64,000 bases of DNA from positions 4,673-68,672 of the forward strand of contig DAONJL010000009.1 in the NCBI GenBank assembly GCA_035405645.1, read 5' to 3'. The notes under the pieces were generated by a model, which worked only from the letters and a program-made list of their open reading frames with translations, had not been told where the DNA came from and ran no database searches. The position numbers and the translations under genes are program-made. Shown here in pieces: positions 36,898-47,073 of this stretch (positions are counted from its first letter, which is position 1; every line of letters starts with the position of its first letter). Origin of the DNA: DAONJL01 sp035405645 [NCBI: bacterium]. GTDB lineage: Bacteria > JAGOBX01 > DAONJL01.

Positions 36898-37800
36898 TTA
36901 AATCTCTTTAGATTTGACTGCCCAGCAATTTATTAAACCAATTTTATTAATTTTAATTAGTTTATTTTCTGGTAATATATTTTTAATAAATAATGTTAAT
37001 CTCTTAAAATATGGTAAATAAGAATTGAGCCTATCCAAAAAATAATCTAATTTTAAATATCTATTATGTTCCTCAATTCTTACTATATTAAAACCAGTTT
37101 TATTTAAAAGATATTTAATAGTTTTAAAACTGAAATGAGAAATATGCATTCGCATAATAAAGGGATAATTACTTTTTAATAATTTTGAAGCAAAAGAATC
37201 AATGTTATGTGTTGAAAAAGCAATGATGCCTTTATCATTTAACATTTTATTACATTTAATAAAAACATCATTAATATTAGGTAAATGTTCAATTACATCC
37301 CACATAGTAATTACATCAAATTTTTCAAATGGTTGATAATCAAAAATATTTGTATTTATAACATCTAAATTCAGAATACTCTTTGCATAATTTGCTGCCC
37401 ATTTACTTGGTTCAATTCCTTTAACTATAAAATTTTTAGTTTTTGCTAATTTTAAAAAAAATCCGGTATAACATCCAATATCTAATAATTTACCGCAATT
37501 TTTATACTTTATTAATGTATCTAATAATTTCTTATATGTTATTTCTCTTGCTATTTGTTGTTTAAGATAATCATTATCAATCACATCTTCATAAAACTTT
37601 AATAATTTATTAAAATCTTCTCTTGGATTATTATATACTAAACCACATTCCTTACATTTTACTATTCGATAATAATCAGAAAATTTATAACTTGTACATT
37701 TATATATATCATTCTCATCATTTTTCTCATTTAAAATATTTTTCTCATATAATACATTATATAAATTTGAATTACATAAAGGACAATTTATATATTCCAT
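36898..37800 (-). CDS. SAM-dependent methyltransferase with N-terminal zinc finger
   Basis: The N terminus has two cysteine pairs (CPLC at 6-9 and CKEC near 49) forming a zinc ribbon, followed by GLVYNNPRED, as in Methyltransf_13/23-type sugar C-methyltransferase relatives. The SAM-binding glycine loop LLDIGCYTGFF lies near residue 105, and MWDVIEHLPN is the usual motif II. At 300 aa it is complete. These enzymes often modify glycan, lipid or antibiotic precursors. The only neighbour is the GT-C membrane enzyme, and one base separates the two genes, so a joint role in surface glycosylation is plausible. Confidence 0.78.
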   Translation of the reverse strand: MEYINCPLCNSNLYNVLYEKNILNEKNDENDIYKCTSYKFSDYYRIVKCKECGLVYNNPREDFNKLLKFYEDVIDNDYLKQQIAREITYKKLLDTLIKYKNCGKLLDIGCYTGFFLKLAKTKNFIVKGIEPSKWAANYAKSILNLDVINTNIFDYQPFEKFDVITMWDVIEHLPNINDVFIKCNKMLNDKGIIAFSTHNIDSFASKLLKSNYPFIMRMHISHFSFKTIKYLLNKTGFNIVRIEEHNRYLKLDYFLDRLNSYLPYFKRLTLFIKNILPENKLIKINKIGLINCWAVKSKEI

Positions 37801-37801
37801 A

Positions 37802-39226
37802 TTATTTTTGGTCGATTTGAATTTTTTTTAAAAAATAGATTATAAAAATAAAAAATAATAAAAATAATATAGGACCAAATTTAAATCTAAATAATAATGG
37901 TTCTATTCGTTTATATTCAGATAAATCAATGTTGTGTAATAGCATTTTTTTATTAATTAAATCCATTATAAAAAACCTTATATTCATTTCAATTGTTGAA
38001 TAAATAGGGATATATTGCGAATAATACATTCTAATTAAATTATTTTTTACACAAAATAAAAAACCACCGCCTACACCATATAATAAACCAAGTAAGTTTA
38101 TAAATATTGAAGGAACAAGAAATAGAATAAAATGATTTTTTTCTTCATTTTTATAATAAATTAAAAATAAAATTAGCATAAATGGAATAGTTTTATATAA
38201 TAATCTTGGTCCCCAATTCCAGCCGCCATGAAAATTCTGTAAAATACTTAAAAATAAAATATTTAAGACAAATATTGATAATGAAACAATACAAATAAAA
38301 TTCTGAATTATTATTCTAAATTTTTTTATTAGATAAATAATGATAAAAAAGAAAATTGGTTGATAAATGAAGAAACCATAATTTGGTCCAAAAAGTAATA
38401 AAATTAAACTTTTAAAATTCAAAATTATTTTTAAGCCTGGATCCACATCAGCGCGTAATACTAATAATTTACCACTAATTAAATAATAGTAAATAAAAAG
38501 AAAAATTATCATCACTATGAAAGATAATAATAAATAAACAATGTTTATAATTTTTCTTGATTTGTAAAAATAATAAATTGAAAATAGAATAATCAAAAAA
38601 GAAAAAGGCAAAGAATCAAATCTAACACATATTGCAAAACCTAATAAAAATCCTGCTAATAAAACAAAAAATTTTTCTTGATCTGTTTTATAAAGAAAAA
38701 TCAAATACACAGAAAATAATAATAAAAAAGTTTGAAGTGGTTCATTAAAATTAGCATTATTATAAAAAGGCATAATTGTAGCAAAATAGAGTAAAAAAAT
38801 ATGAACAAGTATTTTTTCGTGAAAATTATATTTTTTGATAATCAAAAAAATTAATAATAAAATTAGAGCAGTGAAAACATCTGGCATTAAACTAATAAAA
38901 ATTTGTATTATTTTTTCTTTATATTGGTTTGGGGAAAATAATGATATTATCTTACCACTTAAATAAAAAGGAATTAAAACGAAAATAGAACCTGGTTGGA
39001 AAATAGAATAATATTTATTATTTTTTCCTTTAAAAAATTGTTCTGGATATTTTTTGACATTCGCTTCATCAATATAAAAATGTTTTTTTTCAATAAAATT
39101 TTTTGCTGCTAAATATTGAGTGTAACCATCACTAACATTAATTTTTAAATTTGAAAATAATAAATTAATAATAAACCAAATTAAAAAAATTTTTATTGAA
39201 ATTTTCTTTTCTATTATCAATTTCAT
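37802..39226 (-). CDS. Multipass GT-C-type glycosyltransferase-like membrane protein
   Basis: The 474-residue protein has about eleven hydrophobic segments and a large first periplasmic loop with SDGYTQYLAAKNFIE, matching the layout of lipid-linked (ArnT/PMT/GT39-like) glycosyltransferases. These use undecaprenyl- or polyprenyl-phosphate sugars at the outer face of the inner membrane. The typical acidic pair after the first membrane segment is only partly clear (D34). The sugar donor and acceptor are unknown. It is the first gene of a two-gene unit with the methyltransferase, divergent from queC. Confidence 0.65.
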   Translation of the reverse strand: MKLIIEKKISIKIFLIWFIINLLFSNLKINVSDGYTQYLAAKNFIEKKHFYIDEANVKKYPEQFFKGKNNKYYSIFQPGSIFVLIPFYLSGKIISLFSPNQYKEKIIQIFISLMPDVFTALILLLIFLIIKKYNFHEKILVHIFLLYFATIMPFYNNANFNEPLQTFLLLFSVYLIFLYKTDQEKFFVLLAGFLLGFAICVRFDSLPFSFLIILFSIYYFYKSRKIINIVYLLLSFIVMIIFLFIYYYLISGKLLVLRADVDPGLKIILNFKSLILLLFGPNYGFFIYQPIFFFIIIYLIKKFRIIIQNFICIVSLSIFVLNILFLSILQNFHGGWNWGPRLLYKTIPFMLILFLIYYKNEEKNHFILFLVPSIFINLLGLLYGVGGGFLFCVKNNLIRMYYSQYIPIYSTIEMNIRFFIMDLINKKMLLHNIDLSEYKRIEPLLFRFKFGPILFLLFFIFIIYFLKKIQIDQK

Positions 39227-39290
39227 TTTTTGGATTTTTTCATAAATTATATATAATAGTCAAGAAATTTTTTTATTTCAGAAAAAAACC

Positions 39291-39319
39291 TTGAAAAAAA
39301 TTTTTTATTCTTATATATT
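39291..39319 (+). promoter_or_regulatory. Promoter of the queC-queF-argB-thiG operon
   Basis: TTGAAA at 39291-39296, a 17-nt spacer, and TATATT at 39314-39319. The leader of about 27 nt carries a GAGGTGA ribosome site (39337-39343), 9 nt before the ATG. There is no room for and no sign of a preQ1 riboswitch. Confidence 0.65.
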
Positions 39320-39352
39320 TATCTAACTTTATAAATGAGGTGATATTTTATT

Positions 39353-40033
39353 ATGCATTCTATCGTATTATTATCAGGTGGTATGGATTCTTGTGTTACT
39401 ACTGCTATTGCTATTTCAAATAGTACTTCTGTTTCTTTATTACATATTTCATATAAACATCGAACTGCCAGTCGTGAATTAAAATCATTTATTGATATTG
39501 CAAATTATTATAAAATTAAAAATCGTTTAATTGTTAACATTGATTATCTAATAAAAATTGGTGCTTCTGCTTTAACTGACAAAAAAATAAAAGTTCCAGA
39601 ATTTAATGATAAAAGAAAAAAAAATGAAATACCAGTTACTTATGTTCCTTTTAGAAATGGAAATTTCCTTGCAATTGCAACAAGTTGGGCGGAAGCAATT
39701 GGTGCTAATAATATTTATATTGGTGCTGTTGAAGAAGACAGTTCAGGTTATCCTGATACAACAAAAGTATTTTTAAAAAAAATAGAAGCAGCAATAAATG
39801 CAGGAACAAAACCTGAAACAAAAATAAAAATTATTGCACCACTACTACATAAGAAAAAAAGTGAAATTGTAAAATTAGGTATCAAACTAAATGCACCATT
39901 ACATTTATCCTGGTCCTGTTATAAAAACGAAAAAAAAGCCTGTGGTATTTGTGATTCCTGTGTTTTGAGATTAAATGGTTTTAAGGAAGCAGGTATAGAT
40001 GATAAAATTCCTTATATAAAAAAGGTGATATAA
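39353..40033 (+). CDS. queC: 7-cyano-7-deazaguanine synthase QueC
   Basis: QueC turns 7-carboxy-7-deazaguanine into preQ0 using ATP and ammonia. The PP-loop SGGMDS is at residues 8-13, and the C-terminal zinc-binding cysteines are in [16 protein letters not shown]. The length of 226 aa is normal. It shares a TAATG junction with queF, so the two queuosine enzymes are translationally coupled. queD and queE are not in the window. Confidence 0.95.
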   Translation: MHSIVLLSGGMDSCVTTAIAISNSTSVSLLHISYKHRTASRELKSFIDIANYYKIKNRLIVNIDYLIKIGASALTDKKIKVPEFNDKRKKNEIPVTYVPFRNGNFLAIATSWAEAIGANNIYIGAVEEDSSGYPDTTKVFLKKIEAAINAGTKPETKIKIIAPLLHKKKSEIVKLGIKLNAPLHLSWSCYKNEKKACGICDSCVLRLNGFKEAGIDDKIPYIKKVI

Positions 40034-40416
40034 TGCCTACAAAACCATCAAAACAATTATTAGCAGTTGAGAATAAAAAACCTGATAGAGATTATTGGGT
40101 TAATATTGAATGCCCTGAATTTACCTGTGTTTGCCCTGTCACAGGTCAACCTGATTTTGCTACTATTAAAATTGATTATATTCCGGATAAAAAAATAGTT
40201 GAATTAAAATCATTAAAATTATATTTATGGTCTTATAGAGATGAAGGTCATTATCACGAAGAAGTAATAAATCTTATTTGTGACGATTTAGTAAAATTAT
40301 TAAAACCACGCCAAATGAAAGTAACTGGTATTTTTAATGTGCGGGGTGGTATTTACACTACTGTTTCTGTTGAATATCCATATATAAAAAATAAAAGGAG
40401 AAAAAAAGATGAATGA
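40033..40416 (+). CDS. queF: NADPH-dependent 7-cyano-7-deazaguanine reductase QueF
   Basis: QueF reduces preQ0 to preQ1, the free base inserted in tRNA for queuosine. It is the short, unimodular form (127 aa). The active-site block is ECPEFTCVC34PVTGQPD41, with C34 as the nucleophile forming the thioimide and D41 as the general acid. The [21 protein letters not shown] segment is the family's substrate-binding signature. It begins on the stop codon of queC and overlaps argB by 8 nt. Confidence 0.96.
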   Translation: MPTKPSKQLLAVENKKPDRDYWVNIECPEFTCVCPVTGQPDFATIKIDYIPDKKIVELKSLKLYLWSYRDEGHYHEEVINLICDDLVKLLKPRQMKVTGIFNVRGGIYTTVSVEYPYIKNKRRKKDE

Positions 40417-41302
40417 TTATGAATTACGATGTGAACACATTATAGAAGCATTGCCATATATTAAAGAATTTAGCAACAAAATAATTGTAATTAAATATGG
40501 TGGAGCAGCAATGGAAAATGATGAGTTGAAAAAAGCAACTATGACTGATATTACATTATTAAAATATGTTGGAATTAAACCAGTTATAATACACGGTGGT
40601 GGAATTGAAATTTCTGAATTAATGAAAAAAGTTGGTAAAAAACCAGAATTTATTGATGGTTTGCGTGTTACTGATTCAGAAACAATGAATATTGTTGAAA
40701 TGGTATTAGGCGGAAAAGTAAATAAAGGTCTTGTTTCATTATTAAATAAAAATGGTTGTAAAGCAGTTGGTATTACTGGTAAAGATGCTTCAACAATTCA
40801 AGCAAAGCCAAAAGAACCAATAAAAAAATTAGATGCAAATGGAAATATAATTGAATTGAGTTTAGGTTTAGTTGGTGAAATAATAAATATAAATACAGAT
40901 TTAATTGATTTACTTTTAAAAAATGATTATATACCAGTTATTGCTCCAATTGGTGAAAATATTGATGGTGGTTTAAGTTTGAATGTTAATGCTGATGTAG
41001 TTGCTTATGCTGTTGCTGCTAAATTAAAAGCAGAAAAATTAATTTTTATGACAAATGTAAATGGTATTTTAAAAGATATAAATAATCCTGATAGTTTAAT
41101 CAAATCAATTAAAGTTAGTGAAGCAGAAAAATTAATAAAAGACGGAATAATAAGTGAAGGAATGATACCAAAAATAAAAAGTTGTATAGAAGCACTTGAA
41201 TCTGGTGTAAAAAAAGTGCATATAATAAATGGTGGAGTAATGCATTCTTTATTGCTTGAAATATTCACTGATGCTGGTATAGGTACAGAAATTTTTTTAT
41301 AA
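40409..41302 (+). CDS. argB: Acetylglutamate kinase
   Basis: ArgB phosphorylates N-acetylglutamate in arginine synthesis. Recognisable sites include [10 protein letters not shown] at the N terminus, [10 protein letters not shown], the glycine-rich [27 protein letters not shown] and [11 protein letters not shown]. The 297-aa length is standard. An AAGGAG ribosome site precedes the ATG, and the gene overlaps the end of queF by 8 nt. Other arg genes are not in the window, so this gene is separated from its pathway. Confidence 0.95.
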   Translation: MNDYELRCEHIIEALPYIKEFSNKIIVIKYGGAAMENDELKKATMTDITLLKYVGIKPVIIHGGGIEISELMKKVGKKPEFIDGLRVTDSETMNIVEMVLGGKVNKGLVSLLNKNGCKAVGITGKDASTIQAKPKEPIKKLDANGNIIELSLGLVGEIININTDLIDLLLKNDYIPVIAPIGENIDGGLSLNVNADVVAYAVAAKLKAEKLIFMTNVNGILKDINNPDSLIKSIKVSEAEKLIKDGIISEGMIPKIKSCIEALESGVKKVHIINGGVMHSLLLEIFTDAGIGTEIFL

Positions 41303-41318
41303 AAGAGAAGATAAAAAA

Positions 41319-42104
41319 ATGAATAATAAAAATAATGAATTAGATATTTTTGAAATTGCTGATGCTAAATTAAAATCAAGATTATTTGTTGGAACAGGAA
41401 AATTTGCATCAAATCAGATAATGAAAAAAGTAATAGAAATAAGCGAAACAGAAGTCGTAACAGTTTCAATGCGCCGTGTAAATTTCAATAAGATTACAGA
41501 AAATATTTTAGATTATATAAACATAGAAAAAATAAAGATAATGCCTAATACAGCTGGTGCACGTGATGCTGATGATGCGATAAAACTTGCAAGATTAGCA
41601 AAAGCAACAGGTATATCAAATTGGATAAAATTAGAGGTCACGCCAGAACCAAATTATTTATTACCAGACTCAATAGAAACATTAAAAGCAGCTGAAATAT
41701 TAGTTAAAGAAGGTTTTTATGTTTTTCCATATATTGAGCCAGACCCTATTCTTGCAAAAAGATTAGAAGAAGTTGGTTGTGCAGCTGTAATGCCACTTGG
41801 TTCACCTATTGGTTCTAATCAAGGTTTAAAATCAATTGAAATGCTTGAAATTATTATTGAACAAGCAAATGTGCCAGTAATAATTGATGCTGGTATTGGT
41901 GCGCCTTCTGACGCTGCAAAAGCAATGGAATTAGGCGCTTCTGCTGTGTTAATTAATACAGCATTAGCAACTGCAAAAAATCCATATAAAATTGCAGAAG
42001 CATTCAAATTAGCTGTTATTGGTGGTCGTGAAGGTTATTTGGCTGGTTTACCACCAAAAAAGAAAAAAGCAGAACCTTCAAGTCCAATTATTGATTTTTT
42101 ATAA
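41319..42104 (+). CDS. thiG: Thiazole synthase ThiG
   Basis: ThiG builds the thiazole-phosphate of thiamine from DXP, dehydroglycine and ThiS thiocarboxylate. The Schiff-base lysine is K104 in NWIKLEVTPE. Other family segments are RLFVGTGKF, MPNTAGARDADDA, VMPLGSPIGSNQG and PVIIDAGIGAPSDAAKAMELG. An AGAGAAG site precedes the ATG. It is the last gene of the queC operon. No thiS, thiF or thiH lies nearby. Confidence 0.95.
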   Translation: MNNKNNELDIFEIADAKLKSRLFVGTGKFASNQIMKKVIEISETEVVTVSMRRVNFNKITENILDYINIEKIKIMPNTAGARDADDAIKLARLAKATGISNWIKLEVTPEPNYLLPDSIETLKAAEILVKEGFYVFPYIEPDPILAKRLEEVGCAAVMPLGSPIGSNQGLKSIEMLEIIIEQANVPVIIDAGIGAPSDAAKAMELGASAVLINTALATAKNPYKIAEAFKLAVIGGREGYLAGLPPKKKKAEPSSPIIDFL

Positions 42105-42107
42105 ATC

Positions 42108-42137
42108 TTGACAATCTCTTTTAAAATATGTTATAAA
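42108..42137 (+). promoter_or_regulatory. Promoter of the receiver protein / tRNA-Leu region
   Basis: TTGACA at 42108-42113, 18 nt, then TATAAA at 42132-42137. The ATG at 42149 is 11 nt beyond the -10 box with no Shine-Dalgarno, so the leader would be only about 5 nt. Confidence 0.6.
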
Positions 42138-42148
42138 ATTTGTTTTAA

Positions 42149-42529
42149 ATGGATGATAAACCAATAGTGATCATTGATGACGATGAAACAATATTAGAAA
42201 TGCTGAAGGATGTTTTAACAACTGAAAACTATAAAGTTATTATTTACAACGAACCAAAGAAAGCGTTGAATGATATAATAAATGGTTTAAATTGCTTTGT
42301 GATTCTAACTGATATTGCAATGCCAGAACTTGATGGTTATTCATTATATCAAAAGATAAAACAAAAACGCGATGACATCGAAGTAATTTTTATGACTGGT
42401 TTTGGCTATGATTTTAAACATACTATTGTTCGTGCAAAATTAGAAGGTTTAAAATATTGTTTATATAAACCTTTTGAACCAATAAAATTATTTAAAATTT
42501 TAAATAAAATAAAAGAAGAAAAAAAATAA
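42149..42529 (+). CDS. Stand-alone response-regulator receiver domain
   Basis: A single CheY-like domain of 126 residues with the acidic pocket IIDDDE (9-13), phospho-acceptor D55 in [11 protein letters not shown], switch Thr in FMTG and Lys in CLYKPF. It has no output domain, so it acts by protein contact or as a phosphotransfer intermediate. No kinase gene is adjacent; the hybrid and membrane kinases of this window are candidates only by proximity. It probably shares a transcript with the tRNA-Leu 5 nt downstream. Confidence 0.85.
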   Translation: MDDKPIVIIDDDETILEMLKDVLTTENYKVIIYNEPKKALNDIINGLNCFVILTDIAMPELDGYSLYQKIKQKRDDIEVIFMTGFGYDFKHTIVRAKLEGLKYCLYKPFEPIKLFKILNKIKEEKK

Positions 42530-42534
42530 AATTT

Positions 42535-42616
<82 letters not shown>

Positions 42617-42630
42617 TTTTATATTATTTA

Positions 42631-44475
42631 ATGAAAATAGAAGAAAAAGAATTTAAAGGTTTGAGTTTTAATGATGTCTTACAGAAAGCTTTAAATTACT
42701 TCAAATTAAACTCGCCAGATGATTTAATAATAACAATCAAACGAAAAGGTGGAAATTTTTTTTTCTTTAAAAAAAATTGGGTTTTAAAAATCAAACCAAA
42801 AATTTCTCAAGAAAAAAATGATTATTCTGATTTAAGAGTTGAAGAAGCCTTAAAAATTAGCGAAGAACTTGATGGTTATTTTAGCATTGATTATAAGGAT
42901 AATGGTGCATATTTAACTGTTTATCCACCAGGCAAATCAGGAAAACCTGTCTCAATTGATGAAATATTAAATAGAGTAAGAGTTTTAAAACTCGAAAATG
43001 TAAATGAAGAACTAATAAAAAAAGCAGTTGCAGAAAAGAATAGTCAACCACTTCGTATTGCTGATTGGCCACACGGCGAAGCTTTAAATGCTTATTTTAA
43101 AATTGAAGTTTCAATTGATAAATTAGAAGCATATTTAATTATGTACCCACCAAAACCAGGTGGTGCTAAAATAAATGTTGAAGATATTTTTTCTGGTCTC
43201 CAATCAAAAGGAATAACTTATGGTATTTTAAATGATACAATTAAAGAGGTAATTGAAAAAGAAATTTATTTCAAAAAAATTTTAATTGCAAAAGGGCTTC
43301 CGCCAGAGAAAGGTGAAGATGCAGAAATATTTTATAAAGTTAATTTAGAACCAAAAATAAAGCCGCAAATTATTGATGAAAAAGGAAATGTTGATTTAAA
43401 AGAACTTGGCTTTATTCAATCAATAAAAAAAGGTGATATAATAGCAGAAAAAAAATTTGCGACAAAAGGAAAAGCTGGAATAAATATTTTTGGTAAAACT
43501 ATTCCAGCTATTGATGGTATTGATAAAGAATTTAATTATAATAAAGAAACAATTGAATTATCAAAAGATGGCAGTAAATTAATTTCTAAAATTGATGGTA
43601 GAATTATTGTTCGTGATAATAAATTATTTATTGAAAAAATTTTACATATTGATAGTGATATAAACTACTCGACAGGAAATATAAATTTTGCTGGAACAGT
43701 AATAATAAATGGAAAAGTTGAAGATAATTTTAAAGTTATTGCTGATGGTGAAATAATAATAAAAAAATATGTTGGCAAAAGTTATATTTATTCGAAAGAT
43801 AATATAATTATCGAAGGCGGTATATTAGGCAAAGGTGAATCACTAATAAAATCAGAAAAAAATGTTTATGCAAAATTTATTGAAAATGGTAATGTCATAG
43901 CAGGTGAAAATATTATTGTTGATAAAGTAATTATGCATAGTAATATTAGTGCTGGTAATACTGTATTGGTTAAAGGTGATAAAGGTGCAATTATTGGTGG
44001 TATAACAAGAGCAGGCAAACAAGTGATAGCAAAAGAATTAGGTGCAATTGGTGGAACATACACAGAAATAGAAGCAGGTGTTGACCCTGAAATTTTATTT
44101 AAAATAAATTCATTAAATGAGAAACGTGTTGAAGAATTAAAAAAAGTAAATAAAATAGCACTTGGTGTTGAGACTCTGGAAAGAAAAAAATTAAATAATA
44201 CAATAAATGAAAAAGAGAGTGAACAGTTAAAGCAATTAAAAGCAATGCTTGATAGAGCGACATCAAAATTAGAAGATATTTTAAATGAAATTAATCAATT
44301 AAAAAATTTAATAAAACCAGATTATCAGGCAAAAATAAAATGCAAAAACAAAGTATTTGCTGGCACTAAAATAATTATTGCAAATTTAAATAAGTTTATC
44401 AAAGATGATAATAAATACTCTTATGTTACTTTTAAATATGGTGATAATGATTTTAAAATATTACCTTTTGATTAA
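42631..44475 (+). CDS. FapA (DUF342) family protein
   Basis: A 614-residue protein. The first 50 residues resemble a Jag-N/KOW-like N-terminal domain, with KNFFF-type basic residues ([11 protein letters not shown]). From about 70 to 430 it follows the DUF342/FapA domain, whose middle forms a right-handed beta-helix ([49 protein letters not shown]). A coiled coil of about 70 residues near the C terminus precedes a small beta end. FapA-like proteins are best known near flagellar genes, but no flagellar genes are visible here. It is followed by a PilZ gene. Confidence 0.82.
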   Translation: MKIEEKEFKGLSFNDVLQKALNYFKLNSPDDLIITIKRKGGNFFFFKKNWVLKIKPKISQEKNDYSDLRVEEALKISEELDGYFSIDYKDNGAYLTVYPPGKSGKPVSIDEILNRVRVLKLENVNEELIKKAVAEKNSQPLRIADWPHGEALNAYFKIEVSIDKLEAYLIMYPPKPGGAKINVEDIFSGLQSKGITYGILNDTIKEVIEKEIYFKKILIAKGLPPEKGEDAEIFYKVNLEPKIKPQIIDEKGNVDLKELGFIQSIKKGDIIAEKKFATKGKAGINIFGKTIPAIDGIDKEFNYNKETIELSKDGSKLISKIDGRIIVRDNKLFIEKILHIDSDINYSTGNINFAGTVIINGKVEDNFKVIADGEIIIKKYVGKSYIYSKDNIIIEGGILGKGESLIKSEKNVYAKFIENGNVIAGENIIVDKVIMHSNISAGNTVLVKGDKGAIIGGITRAGKQVIAKELGAIGGTYTEIEAGVDPEILFKINSLNEKRVEELKKVNKIALGVETLERKKLNNTINEKESEQLKQLKAMLDRATSKLEDILNEINQLKNLIKPDYQAKIKCKNKVFAGTKIIIANLNKFIKDDNKYSYVTFKYGDNDFKILPFD

Positions 44476-44492
44476 ATTCAGGAAGTGTAATT

Positions 44493-44876
44493 ATGGAAAA
44501 AGAAAAAAGAATTTTCTCACGAGTAAAATTTGAGCAAAAAGTTGAATTAGAAAAAGACGGCAAAAAATATAATAATGTTGAATTACAAAATATAAGTTTA
44601 AAAGGTGCTTTCTTAAAATTGGATAATACAACTGATTTTAAAATTGAAGATAAAATAAAAATTACTATTGTTTTAAAAGAAGAAGAAAATCTAATAATTA
44701 AAACAGAAGCAATCATCATCAGAGTAGCAGATAATGGGATTGCTGTTTATTTTGAAAAAGTTGATATTGATAGTTTTGCTAATTTAAAAAGATTAATTGA
44801 ATTAAATGTTGGTGATGAAGAAATAATAAATAAAGAATTAACTGAATATTTAAAAATAAAAATGAAGAATGAATAA
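44493..44876 (+). CDS. PilZ-domain protein (predicted c-di-GMP receptor)
   Basis: A 127-residue single-domain protein. The c-di-GMP motif begins as KRIFSRVKFEQKV (the RxxxR switch) and continues with QNISLKGAF, matching (D/N)xSxxG. The rest fits the PilZ barrel. It would let the FapA-like neighbour or another target respond to c-di-GMP; the HD-GYP enzyme at 17564 could lower the signal. It has an AGGAAG site upstream and overlaps the next gene by 8 nt. Confidence 0.85.
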   Translation: MEKEKRIFSRVKFEQKVELEKDGKKYNNVELQNISLKGAFLKLDNTTDFKIEDKIKITIVLKEEENLIIKTEAIIIRVADNGIAVYFEKVDIDSFANLKRLIELNVGDEEIINKELTEYLKIKMKNE

Positions 44877-45666
44877 TAAAGCACAAATAATTACACTATT
44901 AACTGATTTTGGAAATAGCGATAATTATGTAGCAATGATGAAAGCAGTCATATTAAATATAAATCCAGATGTTAGATTAATTGATATAACACATAATATA
45001 CAACCACAAAATATTTTATCTGCTGCATATAATTTATTTACTGCTTATTCTTATTTTCCAAAAAATACAATTCATTTAGTTGTTGTTGATCCTGGTGTTG
45101 GTTCTAATAGATTAGCATTATTAATTAAAACTAAAAATTATTATTTTATTGGTCCTGATAATGGTGTTTTAAGTTTAGCATTACAAAATGAAAAAATTGA
45201 AAAAATAATAAATTTAACAAATAAAAAATTTTTTAACAAAAATATAAGTAATACATTTCATGGTCGTGATATCTTTGCACCAGTTGCGGCATATCTTTCC
45301 AAAAAAATAAAACCAGAAAATTTTGGAAATAAAATAAATAACTATAAACAATTAGAACAAATAAAACCAGAGATAATAAACTCAAATAAAATAAAAGGTT
45401 CTGTTTTACATATTGATAATTTTGGTAATATTATTACAAATATAAATTTTACCTTTTTCAATAAATATCTTTCTAATTTTGATTTTTTAAAAATAAAAAA
45501 AAATAAAATAAAAAAATTAGTTCGAACATATAATGACTTAAAAGAGAATGAAATTGGTTTATTATTTGGTAGTTCAAATTTTTTAGAAATATCAACAAAT
45601 AAAAATAATGCTGCTGAAATTTTAAATTGTAAAATAGGTGAAAGAATATTTTTAATTAATAAATAA
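44869..45666 (+). CDS. S-adenosyl-L-methionine hydrolase / hydroxide adenosyltransferase (DUF62)
   Basis: The 265-residue protein has the SAM chlorinase/fluorinase-family signature: LLTDFGNSDNYVAMMK at the start, DITHNIQPQNILSAAY, VVDPGVGS, and FHGRDIFAPVAA, followed by a small C-terminal beta barrel. Bacterial and archaeal members of this class lacking the halide pocket hydrolyse SAM to adenosine and methionine. Its physiological role is unclear. It overlaps the PilZ gene by 8 nt. Confidence 0.88.
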   Translation: MNNKAQIITLLTDFGNSDNYVAMMKAVILNINPDVRLIDITHNIQPQNILSAAYNLFTAYSYFPKNTIHLVVVDPGVGSNRLALLIKTKNYYFIGPDNGVLSLALQNEKIEKIINLTNKKFFNKNISNTFHGRDIFAPVAAYLSKKIKPENFGNKINNYKQLEQIKPEIINSNKIKGSVLHIDNFGNIITNINFTFFNKYLSNFDFLKIKKNKIKKLVRTYNDLKENEIGLLFGSSNFLEISTNKNNAAEILNCKIGERIFLINK

Positions 45667-45678
45667 AATTTATAAAAG

Positions 45679-46950
45679 ATGCAAAGAATATTTTTTACTA
45701 TATTTTTTTTAGTAAGTTTGAAACTTTTATTTGCTAATGATATTTCAGTTTTATCAAAAGCACAACAAAATTTTCTTAAAACAATGCAAGAAAAAATAGA
45801 AAGAAAAGATTATGAGAATGCAATAAAAGAATTAGAAAAAGAAATAAAATCAAATTCAGAAGCAAAAAATTATTTCTCTTATTTTTTATTAGCAAATGCA
45901 TATTATGGAAATAAAAATATTAATAAAGCACTTGAAAATTTTTTATTAGCTTCTAATTTTGATTCCTCTTCTTTAGCAATAAATTATAATATTGGTAAAA
46001 TCTATTATGAAAAAAATGATTTTAAAAATGCAGAAAAATATTTTAAAACTGCAATGAATAATATCCAACAACCAACAAAAGAATTATTTCAAATATTAGC
46101 CAATTGTTATATTATGCAAAATGATTTAATATTAGCAGAACAAATTATTAATAAAGCAATTTTTTATTTTCCTGATGAAATTCAATTTAGATTATTATTA
46201 GTTCAAATAAAAATTGCTCAAGAAGAGTATAATGAAGCAGAAGCATTATGTAAATCATTTCTTAAAATTTTTCCTTCTAATGATGATTTATATTTATATT
46301 TAGCAAAATTAAAAATAATAAATAAAAATTATGATGAAGCAATATCAGAATTAACAAAATTGACTTATTTAACAAATCAAAAAAATGAAGCATTTAATTT
46401 ATTAGCACAATTATATTCACAAAAAGGAATGTATAAAGAAACAATTCAATATTTAACAGAATTAAAAAAAAATAAAACATTGACATCTGATGAATTATTT
46501 ATTTTAGCAAAATCATATTATAATATTGGGAAGTATGCTGAGGCATTAAATTGCATTGAGAAAATATCAGATAAATCAGAACAATATGAAATAAAAATTT
46601 TGAAATGTAAAATTTTATATGAAATTGGAAATTACAACGAAGCAATAAAAGAATTAGAAAAACTAAAGAATAAAATTACAAATAATGGCGAAATATATTT
46701 ATTAAATGGTCTATGCTACATAAAAATTAATAATTATAATGCAGCAGAAAAAGAATTAGAAATTGCAAAATTATATAACACAACAAGAGAAATTGCTTAT
46801 GCAACACTTGGCGAAATAAAAATATATAAAGGCGAAATTAAAGAAGCAATAAATTTATATAATGAAGCATTAACAATAAATCCAATAAATGAAAATTATC
46901 AAAAAATAATAAATACTTTATCAAATTGGGAACAAACAATAAAAAAATAA
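45679..46950 (+). CDS. Secreted or periplasmic TPR-repeat protein
   Basis: A signal peptide (about 1-19, ending LLFA-ND) precedes roughly ten tetratricopeptide units, for example NYNIGKIYYEKNDFKNAEKYF and AINLYNEALTINPINENY. The family is too broad to name a function; periplasmic TPR proteins often act as scaffolds for envelope assembly. The gene lies 12 nt after the SAM hydrolase and ends before a separately promoted regulator gene. Confidence 0.8.
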   Translation: MQRIFFTIFFLVSLKLLFANDISVLSKAQQNFLKTMQEKIERKDYENAIKELEKEIKSNSEAKNYFSYFLLANAYYGNKNINKALENFLLASNFDSSSLAINYNIGKIYYEKNDFKNAEKYFKTAMNNIQQPTKELFQILANCYIMQNDLILAEQIINKAIFYFPDEIQFRLLLVQIKIAQEEYNEAEALCKSFLKIFPSNDDLYLYLAKLKIINKNYDEAISELTKLTYLTNQKNEAFNLLAQLYSQKGMYKETIQYLTELKKNKTLTSDELFILAKSYYNIGKYAEALNCIEKISDKSEQYEIKILKCKILYEIGNYNEAIKELEKLKNKITNNGEIYLLNGLCYIKINNYNAAEKELEIAKLYNTTREIAYATLGEIKIYKGEIKEAINLYNEALTINPINENYQKIINTLSNWEQTIKK

Positions 46951-46994
46951 TTTTTATACAAACTCCATAAATAGAACATAATTATCTTCTTTAC

Positions 46995-47022
46995 TTGACT
47001 AAATAAAAAAATATAATATAAT
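46995..47022 (+). promoter_or_regulatory. Promoter of the winged-helix regulator
   Basis: TTGACT at 46995-47000, 16 nt, then a perfect TATAAT at 47017-47022. A second TATAAT at 47012-47017 has too short a spacer. The predicted start site is about 47029, inside the palindrome listed next. Confidence 0.65.
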
Positions 47023-47038
47023 GTTCAATATATGAACA
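47022..47038 (+). promoter_or_regulatory. Palindromic operator candidate TGTTCA-N5-TGAACA
   Basis: Two perfect 6-bp arms, TGTTCA (47022-47027) and TGAACA (47033-47038), flank ATATA. The element touches the -10 box and covers the expected transcription start, which is the classic place for an autorepressor to block initiation. The gene it precedes encodes a winged-helix protein. Confidence 0.55.
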
Positions 47039-47073
47039 CTAATTTTAAAATCTAAAAATTTTTCTAAAAAATT

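Noticed and set aside
39227-39352. preQ1 riboswitch before queC
   Set aside because: No CTA-rich preQ1-I pseudoknot; the promoter leaves only about 27 nt of leader.
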